Shown here one piece after another: positions 37,579 to 47,094 of a DNA stretch of 64,000 nucleotides. The first letter of the stretch is position 1. The number at the start of each line of letters is the position of its first letter. A program made the translations under genes and the position numbers. The stretch comes from Chitinophaga pinensis (lineage in GTDB: Bacteria; Pseudomonadota; Gammaproteobacteria; Burkholderiales; SG8-41): positions 1 to 64,000 of the forward strand of contig CALQCM020000003.1 in NCBI GenBank assembly GCA_943329075.2. The letters are read 5' to 3'. The notes under the pieces were generated by a model. It saw nothing but the letters and a program-made list of their open reading frames with translations, searched no databases and was not told the origin of the DNA.

Positions 37579-38121
37579 TTAGCCGCCGGCGGCGGGCTGC
37601 ACGGCGCAGATCCGCTGCACCATCGCCGGCTTCGGCAGTTCGACGTAAAGATCTTCGAAGGCAATCACGCGCAGACGCCTGCGCACGAGTTCCAGCAGTT
37701 CGCCCGGCTGCAACAGGAACTCCGGATTGCGCGGCCGCCCGAACTGCTCATTGCCGGCGGCAAAGGTCTCGTATATCAGCACGCCGCCGGGGGCCAAAAC
37801 ATCGACCATCGCCCCGAGCAGCGGCCGGTGCAGGTAACGGGTCACGACGACCGCATCAAACCGCCGGCCGGAAAACGGCCAGGGCGCGCCCTCGAGATCG
37901 GCGAGCAACGTCTGCACACCCTCGATGCCGGCCAGGCCTTCCAATGCGGCCGCGTCAATATCGGCGGCAAGAACAGCCAGACCCTGTGCGGCCAGATAGC
38001 GGGCGTGCCGGCCACCGCCACAGGCGACATCGAGCACCGAGCCGCCGGCACGAATGCGCGGGGCAAAGCGGCACACCCACGCCGAGGGATCCTCGATCAC
38101 CGCCGGCGCTGCAGTCATCAT
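37579..38121 (-). CDS. Class I SAM-dependent methyltransferase
   Basis: A 180-residue methyltransferase (TehB/UbiE-like fold). The SAM site is VLDVACGGGRHARYLAAQG, the acidic residue ending strand 2 is in VLAADID, and VLAPGGVLIYETFA is the post-motif block. The start at 38121 (first of two ATGs) is chosen because it precedes a short helix and the Rossmann fold; earlier frame sequence belongs to the overlapping homospermidine synthase 3' end. Substrate is unknown. It lies 58 bases downstream of homospermidine synthase, so a link to polyamines is possible but unproven. Confidence 0.82.
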   Translation of the reverse strand: MMTAAPAVIEDPSAWVCRFAPRIRAGGSVLDVACGGGRHARYLAAQGLAVLAADIDAAALEGLAGIEGVQTLLADLEGAPWPFSGRRFDAVVVTRYLHRPLLGAMVDVLAPGGVLIYETFAAGNEQFGRPRNPEFLLQPGELLELVRRRLRVIAFEDLYVELPKPAMVQRICAVQPAAGG

Positions 38122-38179
38122 CGACAGGCCCGCGCGCGCGGCTGCAACATCAACCGGAACAGCCGGCCGCGCGACGGCT

Positions 38180-39598
38180 TCAGCCAACGCGGATATTCTT
38201 GAATTGCCACGGGTCGCCCGCATCGACATCTTCCGGGAACAACTGTCCGCGATCATCCAGCGGCGTCCAGTCGGTGTAGGTGCCGCCGACACTGCCCAGA
38301 TAAGGATTGGCGATTTCAAGCACGCGCTGAAAATCAAGATCATCGGGGTCACACACGCCACGGCGCGGGTTTTCCATCGCCCACACCACGCCGGCCATCA
38401 CGCCGGCCGCGACCTGCAGGCTGGTCGCGTTGTTGAAGGGCGCGAGTTTGCGCGCTTCATGGATGGTCAGCCGCGAACCGTACCAGTAAGCGCCGCGTTC
38501 ATGCCCCATCAAAAGCGCGCCCAGCTCGTCGGCGCCGTCGTAAATCTCATCCATCAGGATGCGCTTGTTCTCGGGCAGCGCCCAGTTTTTGCCGGCGTAT
38601 TCGTGCAGCGACAGGATCGTGTTATCGCAGGGGTGATAGGCATAGTGGCAGGTCGGCCGGTAGACGACCTTTTTGTTGGTGCGCACGGTCAGATAATCAG
38701 AAATCGAAATCGCCTCGCCGTGGGTGATCAGAAAGCCGTGGAAGCAGCCTTCCAGCGGCGTCCACGAACGCACGCGCACCGACGCACCGGGACGCGTCAG
38801 ATAGATCGCCGATTTGCAACCGAACTTGTGTTGTTTGCCGTCGCGCGGAAAATGCTTCTCGTGTGAGCCCCAGCCCAGTTCGCAGGGCTGCGAGCCCTCG
38901 CCGACAAAACCGTCGACCGACCAGGTGTTGACGAATTCGAGCCGGCGCTTGCCCGGATTGGCGACCTGCGTGTCGCGCTCGGAACAGTGGATCGCCTTGA
39001 CGCCGAGCTGCATGGAAAGACGCGCCCAGTCCTCGCGCGACTCCGGCTTGGCAGCGCGTTTGCGGATGTCGCGCGACAGGTTGATCAGACCCTGCTTGAC
39101 CCAGTGCGAAATCAGGCCGGGATTGGCGCCGTGGGTCGGAATCATCGTCGGCGCGCCGGTCGAATATTTGCCGCGCAGCCGCAGCACTTCTTCACGCAGG
39201 CCGTAGTTGGAGCGCCGCGAGGCTGAAATGCTGGTGTCAAAATAACCGCCGAGCCAGGGCTCAATACAGGTATCAAGATACATGACGCCGCGCTTGCAGC
39301 AGTATTCGATCAGATCGACGCTGGAAACTTCCACCGAAAGGTTGAGCAGAAAATCACCCCTCGACAACAGCGGATCGAGCACGGATTTGTAGTTTTCGCG
39401 GGTCAGCGGCTTGACGTTGAACTTGATGCCGAAATGTTTGGATTCTTCGATGCCGCGCGTATCGCCCGTGAGGATGGACACGCGTTCGATGGGCATATCG
39501 ATGTGTCGCAACAGCAGCGGCAGGCTGCCCTGCCCGACCGAACCAAAGCCGACGATGACCAACCGTCCGTTAAACTTGACGTGCTTTTTCTCGTTCAT
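38180..39598 (-). CDS. hss: Homospermidine synthase
   Basis: A 472-residue NAD-dependent enzyme of the saccharopine-dehydrogenase-like type that makes sym-homospermidine from putrescine. The Rossmann motif is VIVGFGSVGQGSLPLLLRH at the N-terminus; later blocks NLSVEVSSVDLIEYC, CIEPWLGGYFD and HGANPGLISHW, and the C-terminal KLAPFNNATSLQVAAG segment, are as in bacterial HSS. Length fits. It probably starts a two-gene unit with the methyltransferase. Confidence 0.93.
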   Translation of the reverse strand: MNEKKHVKFNGRLVIVGFGSVGQGSLPLLLRHIDMPIERVSILTGDTRGIEESKHFGIKFNVKPLTRENYKSVLDPLLSRGDFLLNLSVEVSSVDLIEYCCKRGVMYLDTCIEPWLGGYFDTSISASRRSNYGLREEVLRLRGKYSTGAPTMIPTHGANPGLISHWVKQGLINLSRDIRKRAAKPESREDWARLSMQLGVKAIHCSERDTQVANPGKRRLEFVNTWSVDGFVGEGSQPCELGWGSHEKHFPRDGKQHKFGCKSAIYLTRPGASVRVRSWTPLEGCFHGFLITHGEAISISDYLTVRTNKKVVYRPTCHYAYHPCDNTILSLHEYAGKNWALPENKRILMDEIYDGADELGALLMGHERGAYWYGSRLTIHEARKLAPFNNATSLQVAAGVMAGVVWAMENPRRGVCDPDDLDFQRVLEIANPYLGSVGGTYTDWTPLDDRGQLFPEDVDAGDPWQFKNIRVG

Positions 39599-39802
39599 CT
39601 GCGATCCCGGACCGTGGCATTTTTAAGGCTGCGAAGTGTAGCATTTTGCGTTGTGCAAGTCGTTACCACGGGCCCGCAACAGCGCAGCGGCGCCGCGCGC
39701 AAAATACCTCGGGAGAAGGACTGCAGATGCGCGCGCGGGCCTGGCCGATGCAAGGGACGGCGGCGGCGCGGCTCAGACCACGCGGGACCCGTTACAAAGC
39801 GC

Positions 39803-41218
39803 TTAGATCACGCGCGAGTAGCGGCGCCGCTCCTGGTCCTGGCGCAGGTAACGGTCGAAGACCATGCAGATGTTGCGCACAAGCATCCGCCCTTTCGACG
39901 TCACGCGAATCTCGTTCTTGCCGAGCTCGAGCATGCCGAGCTGTTCCATTTCGCGCAGCTCCGCGAGCTCGGGCGCGAAATACTTGTCGAAATCGATCAG
40001 GTAGGCGATCGCGAACGATTCCTTGTCCAGCGCGAAATTGCACATCAGGCCGCCGATCACCGCACGCCGCAGCAAATCATCTGCGGAGAGTTCGAGCCCG
40101 CGCATCACCGGCAGTTCGCCGCGGTCCAGCGTGTGATAGTAGTCGTCAATATTGCGATGGTTCTGGCTGTAGGTCGGCCCGATGTTGCCGATCGCCGACA
40201 CGCCGAGCGCGAGCAGATCGCAATCGGCGTGGGTTGAATAGCCCTGAAAATTCCGGTGCAACAGCCCCTTGCGCTGGGCCACCGCCAGACTGTCGTTGCT
40301 TTTTGCAAAATGATCCATGCCGATATATTGATAACCGGCGCCGGTCAGCAGATGGATCGCCATTGTCAGCAACTTGAGACGTGTATCCGGCGACGGCAGA
40401 TCCGCCTCGCGGATGCGCTGCTGCGGCTTGAACAACGACGGAATGTGCGCATAGTTGTAGACCGCGATGCGGTCGGGCGCCACCTCGATCACCCGTTTCA
40501 GGGTGCGCTCGAAACTCACCAGCGTCTGCTTCGGCAAGCCGTAGATCAGATCAACGTTAATGCCGGTGAAACCGTGGGCGCGCGCCGCATTGATGACTTC
40601 AAGCGTTTCCGCCTCGCTCTGGATGCGGTGCACCGCGCGCTGCACATCGGGATCGAAATCCTGCACGCCGACGCTCATGCGGTTGAAACCAAGCTCGCCC
40701 AGAGCGGCGACGTATTCGGCATTGGCGGCGCGCGGATCCATTTCGATCGCGTATTCGCCGGCAGGATCGAACTCAAAGCGTTCGCGCAACCGGCCCATCA
40801 ACGCCCGCACCTGCTCGACCGTAAAGAAGTTGGGCGTGCCGCCCCCCCAGTGCATCTGCCGCACTTTGGTGTCCCCACCCAGCAGAGACGCCTGCAGCGC
40901 GGTCTCCTCTTCGAGATATTTCAGGTAGGTCTCACCCTTGCTACGGTCGCGCGTGACAATCTTGTTGCAGCCGCAGTAAAAACACAGCGTGCTGCAAAAC
41001 GGCAGATGCAAATAGAGGGCCAGCGGCCTGACGATCCCGCCGATATTCCGGCGCGCCAGCCAGGACTGATAGGCTTCCGCGTCAAACGCCTCAACAAAGC
41101 GATCGGCGGTTGGATAGGACGTATAGCGCGGCCCGCGGCTGTCAAACCGGCGGATCAGATCGAGGTCGATTTCGAGCGCCGGAAGGGCGGGCGGTGGAGT
41201 GATCACTGTCTGTCGCAT
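39803..41218 (-). CDS. hemN: Oxygen-independent coproporphyrinogen III oxidase
   Basis: A 471-residue radical SAM enzyme for anaerobic haem synthesis. The cluster cysteines are Cys75, Cys79 and Cys82 (HLPFCSTLCFYCGC), and the N-terminal RYTSYPTADRF and central YGLPKQT blocks are diagnostic for true HemN, as distinct from HemW. It is divergent from fnr; a perfect FNR box lies 50 bases upstream, with GATACT about 31 bases downstream of the box centre in the hemN direction, so activation by FNR at a class II promoter is likely. Confidence 0.95.
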   Translation of the reverse strand: MRQTVITPPPALPALEIDLDLIRRFDSRGPRYTSYPTADRFVEAFDAEAYQSWLARRNIGGIVRPLALYLHLPFCSTLCFYCGCNKIVTRDRSKGETYLKYLEEETALQASLLGGDTKVRQMHWGGGTPNFFTVEQVRALMGRLRERFEFDPAGEYAIEMDPRAANAEYVAALGELGFNRMSVGVQDFDPDVQRAVHRIQSEAETLEVINAARAHGFTGINVDLIYGLPKQTLVSFERTLKRVIEVAPDRIAVYNYAHIPSLFKPQQRIREADLPSPDTRLKLLTMAIHLLTGAGYQYIGMDHFAKSNDSLAVAQRKGLLHRNFQGYSTHADCDLLALGVSAIGNIGPTYSQNHRNIDDYYHTLDRGELPVMRGLELSADDLLRRAVIGGLMCNFALDKESFAIAYLIDFDKYFAPELAELREMEQLGMLELGKNEIRVTSKGRMLVRNICMVFDRYLRQDQERRRYSRVI

Positions 41219-41267
41219 GTTTTAAGTTTTGTGAAGTGCTAGTATCCGCAAGTGGGTCCCCGCAGTT

Positions 41268-41281
41268 TTGATATAGATCAA
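41268..41281. promoter_or_regulatory. FNR box between hemN and fnr
   Basis: TTGATATAGATCAA, a perfect TTGAT-N4-ATCAA. On the minus strand GATACT (41246-41241) is at the right spacing for the hemN -10 with the box centred near -41.5. The box may also mediate control of fnr. Confidence 0.85.
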
Positions 41282-41363
41282 CCTTTGTCCGGATTCCGCG
41301 CCTCTCCGGCGAGACAAGATTTAAGATTGCTTTGGTGCACCGCAATTGCAAAAAGGCAAATAC

Positions 41364-42125
41364 ATGAGTACGGTTATTCCGATCATTTCCAATACTCTGC
41401 GCGCCGCCTGTTCGGCCTGTAGCCTGCAGGAACTGTGCCTGCCGGCCGGGCTGGCGCTGGGCGAAATGCAGCAGCTCGACGAGATCGTCAACCGCAAACG
41501 CCCGCTCAAACGCGGCGATTACCTGTACCGGGTCGGTGGCGCGCTGCAGTCGCTCTACGCCGTGCGCACCGGCTTCTTCAAGAGTTGCGTCATGCACGAC
41601 GACGGCCGCGAACAGGTGGCCGGCTTCCACATGGCCGGCGAACTGCTCGGCATGGACGGCATCGGCAGCGGCAAACACATGTGCGATGCGGTCTCGCTCG
41701 AAGACAGCGATGTCTGCGAAATCCCCTTCGGCGATCTCGAGAAACTCAGCCGCGACATCCCCACGCTGCAGCAGCATTTCCACCGCATCATGAGCCGCGA
41801 AATCGCGCGCGATTACGGCGTGATGCTGCTCCTGGGCAGCATGCGTGCGGAAGAACGCCTGGCGGCCTTTCTGCTCAATCTTTCGCAGCGTTTTGCCGCG
41901 CGGGGCTATTCGCCGAAGCGCTTTCTGCTGCGCATGACGCGCAACGAGATCGGCAGCTATCTGGGCCTCAAGCTTGAAACCATCAGTCGCGCCCTATCGC
42001 ATTTCCAGACCGAGGGCATTATCGCCGTGCAGAATAAAAGCGTCGAGATACTCGATGCGGACCGCCTGCGCGCCATGGTCAGCCAGTGCACGGTGCACGG
42101 TGCACCCACATCCTTAGGCCGTTGA
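41364..42125 (+). CDS. fnr: FNR-type oxygen-sensing transcription regulator
   Basis: A 253-residue Crp/Fnr regulator with the four [4Fe-4S] ligands: Cys16, Cys19, Cys25 (CSACSLQELC) and Cys107 (GKHMCDAV). The C-terminal helix-turn-helix reads TRNEIGSYLGLKLETISRAL; the E-x2-S-R segment recognises TTGAT half-sites. The ATG at 41364 follows AAGG. An upstream TTG start is possible. It would control the boxes found at hemN, the stress protein/radical SAM genes and the second Crp-like gene. Confidence 0.95.
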   Translation: MSTVIPIISNTLRAACSACSLQELCLPAGLALGEMQQLDEIVNRKRPLKRGDYLYRVGGALQSLYAVRTGFFKSCVMHDDGREQVAGFHMAGELLGMDGIGSGKHMCDAVSLEDSDVCEIPFGDLEKLSRDIPTLQQHFHRIMSREIARDYGVMLLLGSMRAEERLAAFLLNLSQRFAARGYSPKRFLLRMTRNEIGSYLGLKLETISRALSHFQTEGIIAVQNKSVEILDADRLRAMVSQCTVHGAPTSLGR

Positions 42126-42177
42126 CGCCGGCGTGGCGCACCCGTTCCGGCCGCGCCACGCGGGCACCACCCAACGC

Positions 42178-44886
42178 ATGAACGCCCTGGCCACACGCCA
42201 TTACCTGGCGCCCCTGTTTGAACCGTCGTCGGTCGCCATCATCGGCGCCACCGAGCGTGCCGGCACCATCGGCGCGGTCTTGATGCGCAACATGCTGGAC
42301 GCAAAATTCGCCGGCAAACTTTTCCCCGTGAATCCGCATCGCGCCGCCGTGCAAGGTGTGCGCTGTTACGCCTCGATCGCCGAACTGCCCGAACGCGTTG
42401 ATCTGGCGGTCATCGCGACGCCGGCCCCGACTGCACCGGGCCTTGTCGAGGAATGCGGGCGCGCCGGCATCAAAGCCGCGGTGGTGATCAGCGCCGGCTT
42501 TGGCGAAATCGGCGCCGCAGGCACCGCTCTCGAGCAGGCCATGCTCGCCAACGCGCGCCGCTACAACATCCGCCTGCTCGGCCCGAACTGTCTGGGCATC
42601 ATGCGACCGTCGAGCGGCCTCAACGCGACCTTTGCGCGCGGCACCGCGCGCGCCGGCTCCCTTGGCCTGATTTCGCAATCGGGTGCGGTCTGCACGGCAT
42701 TGATCGACTGGGCCGCACCCAATCGCGTCGGCTTTTCGAGCATAGTCTCGCTGGGCGCCTCCACCGACGTCGATTTCGGCGAGTTGATCGATTACCTGGC
42801 CAACGATCCGGCAACCGCCCACATCCTGCTCTATATCGAAGGCGTGCGCGACGCGCGGCGCTTTGTCAGCGCGCTGCGCGCGGCGGCGCGCATCAAGCCG
42901 GTCATTTTAATGAAGGTCGGACGTTATCCGGCCGGATCGCGCGCCATCCAGTCGCACACCGGCGCCATGGTCGGCGGCGACGACGTGTTTGATGCGGTGG
43001 TCAGACGCACCGGCGTGGTACGCGTCAAGACGATCGGCCAGCTGGTGGCGGCAGCGCAGGCGCTGGCCTCGCGCATCCGCCCGCAGGGCAACCGTCTGGC
43101 CATCATCACCAATGGCGGCGGGCCCGGCGTGATGGCGGCCGACCGCGCCACCGAACTCGGCCTGCCGCTGGCCACACTCGCCGCCGCGACCGTCGACTCG
43201 CTGCAGGACAAGCTGCCCGCCACCTGGTCACACGGCAATCCGCTCGACTTGATCGGTGATGCCGATGCAAAACGTTACGGTGCAGCAGTCAAGGCCTGCC
43301 TGGCCGATCCGGCGGTAGACGGCGCGCTGGTCATTCTCACACCGCAGGCGATGACTGATGCGATGGCCATCGCGCAAGCGGTGATCGACAGCGCACAGGG
43401 CTCGCGCAAACCGCTGCTGGCCTGCTGGATGGGCGAACAATCGGTTGCCGACGCGCGCCAGGTTTTCGCCAGGGCCCATATCCCGGTATTGCGCACGCCG
43501 GAGCCCGCAGTGGACATGTTTGCGCACGTCTCGGCGTTTTACATGAACCAGCAGACCCTGTTGCAGACGCCGGGGCCGAGCGAACAACCAACGGCCCCCG
43601 ATATCAAGGCGGCCAAACAGATCATCGAATCGGCGCTGGCGGAAGGACGCCGCGCCCTCACACAGATTGAAGCCAAGGCGGTGCTGAGCGCATTCCTCAT
43701 CCCGGTCGGGCGCGCGCTGACGGCAGGCGGCGTCGACGAGGCCATACAGCGTGCCACCGAACTCGGCTATCCGGTTGCGCTGAAAATCGACTCGCCGGAC
43801 ATCAGCCACAAGAGCGACATCGACGGCATCCGTCTGAACCTCGCTGACGCCGATGCGATACGCAAGGCCTACGCACAGATCATCGCCAACGCCAAGCGCG
43901 AACGTCCACAGGCGCGCATCGCCGGCGTGGTCGTGGAAAAAATGCTTTCGTCCAGCCAGTCGCGCGAACTGATGCTGGGCATCGTGCGTGATCCGGTCTT
44001 CGGCCCGGCCATCGTGTTCGCCGCCGGCGGCACCGCCGCGGAAGTGCTGCGCGACCGCGCACTCGACCTGCCGCCGCTAAACCAGACGCTGACCGCCGCC
44101 ATGATCGCGCGCACGCGGGTTTCAAAAATGCTGGGCGCTTTCCGCAACCTGCAGGCCATCGACATGGCGGCGCTGGAATCAACCCTGCTGCGCGTTTCCG
44201 AGATGGCCTGCGAACTGCCGTGGATTGATGAACTCGACATCAATCCGCTGATCGTCGACCCTGCCGGCGTCACCGCGGTTGATGCGCGCATCGTCATTTC
44301 GCCGCGCAATGCCGCGCTGCCGCGTTATTCGCATCTGGCCATCCATCCCTACCCGGCGGAACTCGTTTCAGAATGCGAACTGAGCGACGGCAAGCGCTTC
44401 ATCATGCGTCCGATCCGGCCGGAGGACGCCGAGATCGAACAGGCATTCGTGCGCCGACTGTCGCAGGAAAGCCGCTACTTCCGTTTTATGGGCGCGGTGC
44501 GCGAACTCACGCCAACCATGCTGGTGCGTTTCACGCAAATCGACTATGACCGTGAAATGGCCTTTGTCGCCGTCTGCAACGACGGCGGTAAAGGCGGTGC
44601 GGAAACGGAAATCGCCGTCGTGCGCTACATCACCAACCCGGACGGCCGGAGCTGTGAATTCGCCATCGTCGTCGACGACGCATGGCAGCGACGCGGACTG
44701 GGCCGCATTCTGATGCGGCGCCTGATCGAAGTGGCGCGCGAGCGCGGCCTCGCCACGATGATCGGCCACATCATCGCCAACAACACCAGCATGCACAAGC
44801 TGTGCGCCGGCCTTGGTTTTACCATCGAACACACCCCGGACGACGCCGGTTCGCGCACCGCCACGCTCGCGCTTGCAGCGGCGTGA
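42178..44886 (+). CDS. ADP-forming acyl-CoA ligase-like / GNAT acetyltransferase fusion (Pat-like)
   Basis: A protein of about 902 residues. Residues 1-690 resemble NDP-forming acyl-CoA synthetase: CoA-binding (PSSVAIIGATERAGTIGAVL), succinyl-CoA ligase-like and ATP-grasp segments (PVALKIDSPDISHKSD). The last 170 residues are a GNAT domain with RRGLGRILMRRLIEVARERG as the acetyl-CoA loop. This order matches E. coli PatZ and Salmonella Pat, protein lysine acetyltransferases that silence acetyl-CoA synthetase. In those the ligase part is inactive; whether the catalytic His is kept here was not resolved. A GTG at 42133 is an alternative start. Confidence 0.88.
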   Translation: MNALATRHYLAPLFEPSSVAIIGATERAGTIGAVLMRNMLDAKFAGKLFPVNPHRAAVQGVRCYASIAELPERVDLAVIATPAPTAPGLVEECGRAGIKAAVVISAGFGEIGAAGTALEQAMLANARRYNIRLLGPNCLGIMRPSSGLNATFARGTARAGSLGLISQSGAVCTALIDWAAPNRVGFSSIVSLGASTDVDFGELIDYLANDPATAHILLYIEGVRDARRFVSALRAAARIKPVILMKVGRYPAGSRAIQSHTGAMVGGDDVFDAVVRRTGVVRVKTIGQLVAAAQALASRIRPQGNRLAIITNGGGPGVMAADRATELGLPLATLAAATVDSLQDKLPATWSHGNPLDLIGDADAKRYGAAVKACLADPAVDGALVILTPQAMTDAMAIAQAVIDSAQGSRKPLLACWMGEQSVADARQVFARAHIPVLRTPEPAVDMFAHVSAFYMNQQTLLQTPGPSEQPTAPDIKAAKQIIESALAEGRRALTQIEAKAVLSAFLIPVGRALTAGGVDEAIQRATELGYPVALKIDSPDISHKSDIDGIRLNLADADAIRKAYAQIIANAKRERPQARIAGVVVEKMLSSSQSRELMLGIVRDPVFGPAIVFAAGGTAAEVLRDRALDLPPLNQTLTAAMIARTRVSKMLGAFRNLQAIDMAALESTLLRVSEMACELPWIDELDINPLIVDPAGVTAVDARIVISPRNAALPRYSHLAIHPYPAELVSECELSDGKRFIMRPIRPEDAEIEQAFVRRLSQESRYFRFMGAVRELTPTMLVRFTQIDYDREMAFVAVCNDGGKGGAETEIAVVRYITNPDGRSCEFAIVVDDAWQRRGLGRILMRRLIEVARERGLATMIGHIIANNTSMHKLCAGLGFTIEHTPDDAGSRTATLALAAA

Positions 44887-44900
44887 AGCGCCGCCACCGG

Positions 44901-45329
44901 CTATTTGACGAGCATCACCGGCACGGCCGCCAGATGCAGCACCCGTGTCGCCACTGAACCGAGCAACATGTTGGCCGCCGCGCCCATGCCGCGCGTCGCC
45001 AGCACGATCATGTCGCAGGCCAGGGTATTGGCCTGCTGCACGATAGACTCAGCAACCGGCCCGACCAGTATGTGTTCGCGGTAAGCCAGTCCCGAAACGT
45101 CCAGCAAGCGCTTGGCACCGGCAAGGGCTTTGGCGCCCTCCTCCTGATAATAATGCTGGACCTGTTCGTTGCTGACCACCATGCCCATGCGCGGCAGGTG
45201 CGGCAGCGGCGCGTGCACGACGACGAGTTCGCACTCGGGCTTGTCGCGATACCACGCGGCGTGCTCGATGACGTAACGAACGGCATCCAGCGAGTGCGCC
45301 GAACCGTCAACCGCAATCAGGATTTTCAT
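44901..45329 (-). CDS. Universal stress protein (UspA family)
   Basis: A 142-residue single-domain UspA protein: ILIAVDGSAHSLDAVRYV at the N-terminus, and near the C-terminus LATRGMGAAANMLLGSVATRVL, the nucleotide loop (first Gly of the G-x2-G-x9-G-S pattern is Ala). Such proteins bind ATP and aid survival under stress and anoxia. It is the second of two tandem usp genes, both reading left, 70 bases apart. Confidence 0.92.
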   Translation of the reverse strand: MKILIAVDGSAHSLDAVRYVIEHAAWYRDKPECELVVVHAPLPHLPRMGMVVSNEQVQHYYQEEGAKALAGAKRLLDVSGLAYREHILVGPVAESIVQQANTLACDMIVLATRGMGAAANMLLGSVATRVLHLAAVPVMLVK

Positions 45330-45399
45330 GACAGCATTTCCTTTCGTTCGTTTTGTTGCGGATCCGGACAGGCTCCGGCCTTCAAAAGAATCCGTCGCA

Positions 45400-45843
45400 T
45401 CATCGATAGACCAGAACCGGGATCTTCGAGTGCGACAGCACCTTGTTGGTCACGCTGCCCAAGACCAGACTGGCGATGCCGCGGCGGCCGTGCGACGCCA
45501 TGAAGATCACGTCGCACTTGCATTTCTTGGCGGCTGCAATGATGCCATCGTATGGCGTGGCCGGCTTGGTAATCAACGCGTTGAAAGGCACGCCGGCCGT
45601 CTTTGCCGTCTGTTCGATTTTATCCAGCACTTTTTCACCAGTGGCCCGCGCGCTGCGCTCGATGTCGTTGATGGCGCGCGCGTCGACGGTATAACCATCG
45701 CCGTAATACGGCGCCGGCATCGGATCAAGCCCGTAGTAAACGGTGACCGTTGCACCGATTTCCTTGGCCAGTTCAAGGCCCGCCTTGACCGCCTTCGCGG
45801 CAACCGGCGAACCGTCGGTTGGAATCAGAATGTGTTTGAACAT
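45400..45843 (-). CDS. Universal stress protein (UspA family)
   Basis: A 147-residue UspA protein with HILIPTDGSPVAAKAV at the N-terminus and MASHGRRGIASLVLGSVTNK at the C-terminus (again Ala for the first loop Gly). The start is the ATG at 45843, preceded by AGGAGC. A perfect FNR box is centred about 132 bases upstream, with CATAAG 29 bases inside it, giving a class II FNR promoter and a leader of about 90 bases. Anaerobic induction is therefore likely. Confidence 0.92.
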   Translation of the reverse strand: MFKHILIPTDGSPVAAKAVKAGLELAKEIGATVTVYYGLDPMPAPYYGDGYTVDARAINDIERSARATGEKVLDKIEQTAKTAGVPFNALITKPATPYDGIIAAAKKCKCDVIFMASHGRRGIASLVLGSVTNKVLSHSKIPVLVYR

Positions 45844-45967
45844 GCACGTCGCTCCTTTAGAAATCCGCCGGATTGGATCCGGGCCGTTGACGGTTCCCGG
45901 ATCGCCAGTGCCGGCGGCATCACACTGAACCCTTGCTGACATCTTATGCGCGTGCGCCGAACCGTAT

Positions 45968-45981
45968 TTGATCCAGATCAA
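45968..45981. promoter_or_regulatory. FNR box for the usp genes
   Basis: TTGATCCAGATCAA, perfect. On the minus strand CATAAG (45948-45943) is at the -10 position relative to a box at -41.5. Confidence 0.82.
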
Positions 45982-46043
45982 GAGAACCACTGTTTGGCCC
46001 GCACGCGGCAACCAACCCTGCGGCGACGCCACATCCGCCACGT

Positions 46044-46057
46044 TTGATCTAAATCAA
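46044..46057. promoter_or_regulatory. FNR box for the radical SAM gene
   Basis: TTGATCTAAATCAA, perfect. CATAAG (46078-46083) follows with its centre 30 bases from the box centre, predicting a transcript start near 46092 and a leader of about 33 bases. Confidence 0.82.
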
Positions 46058-46124
46058 TGAATTCAAGCCCTCTTCGACATAAGGTGGAGGTCGACTCAAT
46101 TTTACGCAAGAGAAAAGCGAATTC

Positions 46125-47081
46125 ATGACAACCATTACCGACCGCATCGACAATGTCACGCGCATACCGGCGCAATATCAGCACGCCTCGCTGCCGGCGC
46201 CGAAGGCTGTGAAAATCGAAATCTCGCCGCGCTGCAATTACCGCTGCGGTTTTTGCGCGCTGCGCACGCGCGAGGTACAGCCGAAATGGGACATGGACTT
46301 TGGCCTCTTCAAACGCGTTACGCGCGAGATGCGCGACGCGGGCGTCGAGGAGATCGGCGTGTTCTATCTCGGCGAATCCTTCATGAATCCGCGCCTGCTG
46401 GTCGACTGCATCCGTTACCTCAAGAGCGAATTGCAGATGCCCTACGTCTTTCTGACGTCGAACGCCTCGATGGCCTTTCCCGAAGCGCTCGATGAATGCA
46501 TGAGTGCGGGGCTCGATTCACTCAAGTGGTCGGTCAACGCCGCCGACGAGGAACAGTTCGAAAAAATCATGGGCGTGGCCGGCCGCCTGTTCCGCCACGC
46601 GCTTGCCAACATCCGCTCGGCATGGGAACTGCGTCAGGAAAAAAATTACAAGACCGGCCTTTACGCTTCGTCGATCCGCTACGACGGCGAGCAACAGATC
46701 AAGATGGAGACCCTGCTTAAAGAACAGGTTCTGCCCTATGTCGATCAGCATTACTGGCTGCCGCTCTACTCGATGGGCGCGTTCGCAACGCAACGCGAAA
46801 GCGAACTCGGCTACCGGCCGACCGCCGGCAACCAGGGCCGCATCGGCGCGCTGCGCGAACCGCTGCCCTGCTGGTCGGCCTTTACCGAGGGCCATGTCAC
46901 CGCCGAAGGAAAACTCTCCGCATGCTGCTTCGACGCGACGGCCAACTGGACCATGGGGGACCTCAATAAAGTCTCGTTCATGGACGCGTGGAATTCCGCC
47001 GCGTTCGTCAATCTGCGTGCCGCGCATTTGCGCAAAGATGTCCGCGGCACCGTCTGCGAGAACTGTATCGCCTACGGTTAA
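46125..47081 (+). CDS. Radical SAM protein with SPASM-like C-terminus
   Basis: A 318-residue radical SAM protein. The cluster motif is Cys37, Cys41 and Cys44 (SPRCNYRCGFC). The C-terminal part has LPCWSAF, LSACCFDA and the final Cys311 and Cys314 (CENC), resembling a short SPASM/twitch domain that binds an auxiliary cluster. I do not recognise a named member. It is preceded by an FNR box and followed 13 bases later by a flavin oxidoreductase, so the pair probably acts under low oxygen on a common substrate or on a peptide or protein. Confidence 0.85.
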   Translation: MTTITDRIDNVTRIPAQYQHASLPAPKAVKIEISPRCNYRCGFCALRTREVQPKWDMDFGLFKRVTREMRDAGVEEIGVFYLGESFMNPRLLVDCIRYLKSELQMPYVFLTSNASMAFPEALDECMSAGLDSLKWSVNAADEEQFEKIMGVAGRLFRHALANIRSAWELRQEKNYKTGLYASSIRYDGEQQIKMETLLKEQVLPYVDQHYWLPLYSMGAFATQRESELGYRPTAGNQGRIGALREPLPCWSAFTEGHVTAEGKLSACCFDATANWTMGDLNKVSFMDAWNSAAFVNLRAAHLRKDVRGTVCENCIAYG

Positions 47082-47094
47082 GGCAGCGATTTGC

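Noticed and set aside
46504..47094. Open frame preceding the flavin oxidoreductase inside the radical SAM gene
   Set aside because: It is an out-of-frame reading of the radical SAM gene; the FMN-enzyme family starts near 47095.
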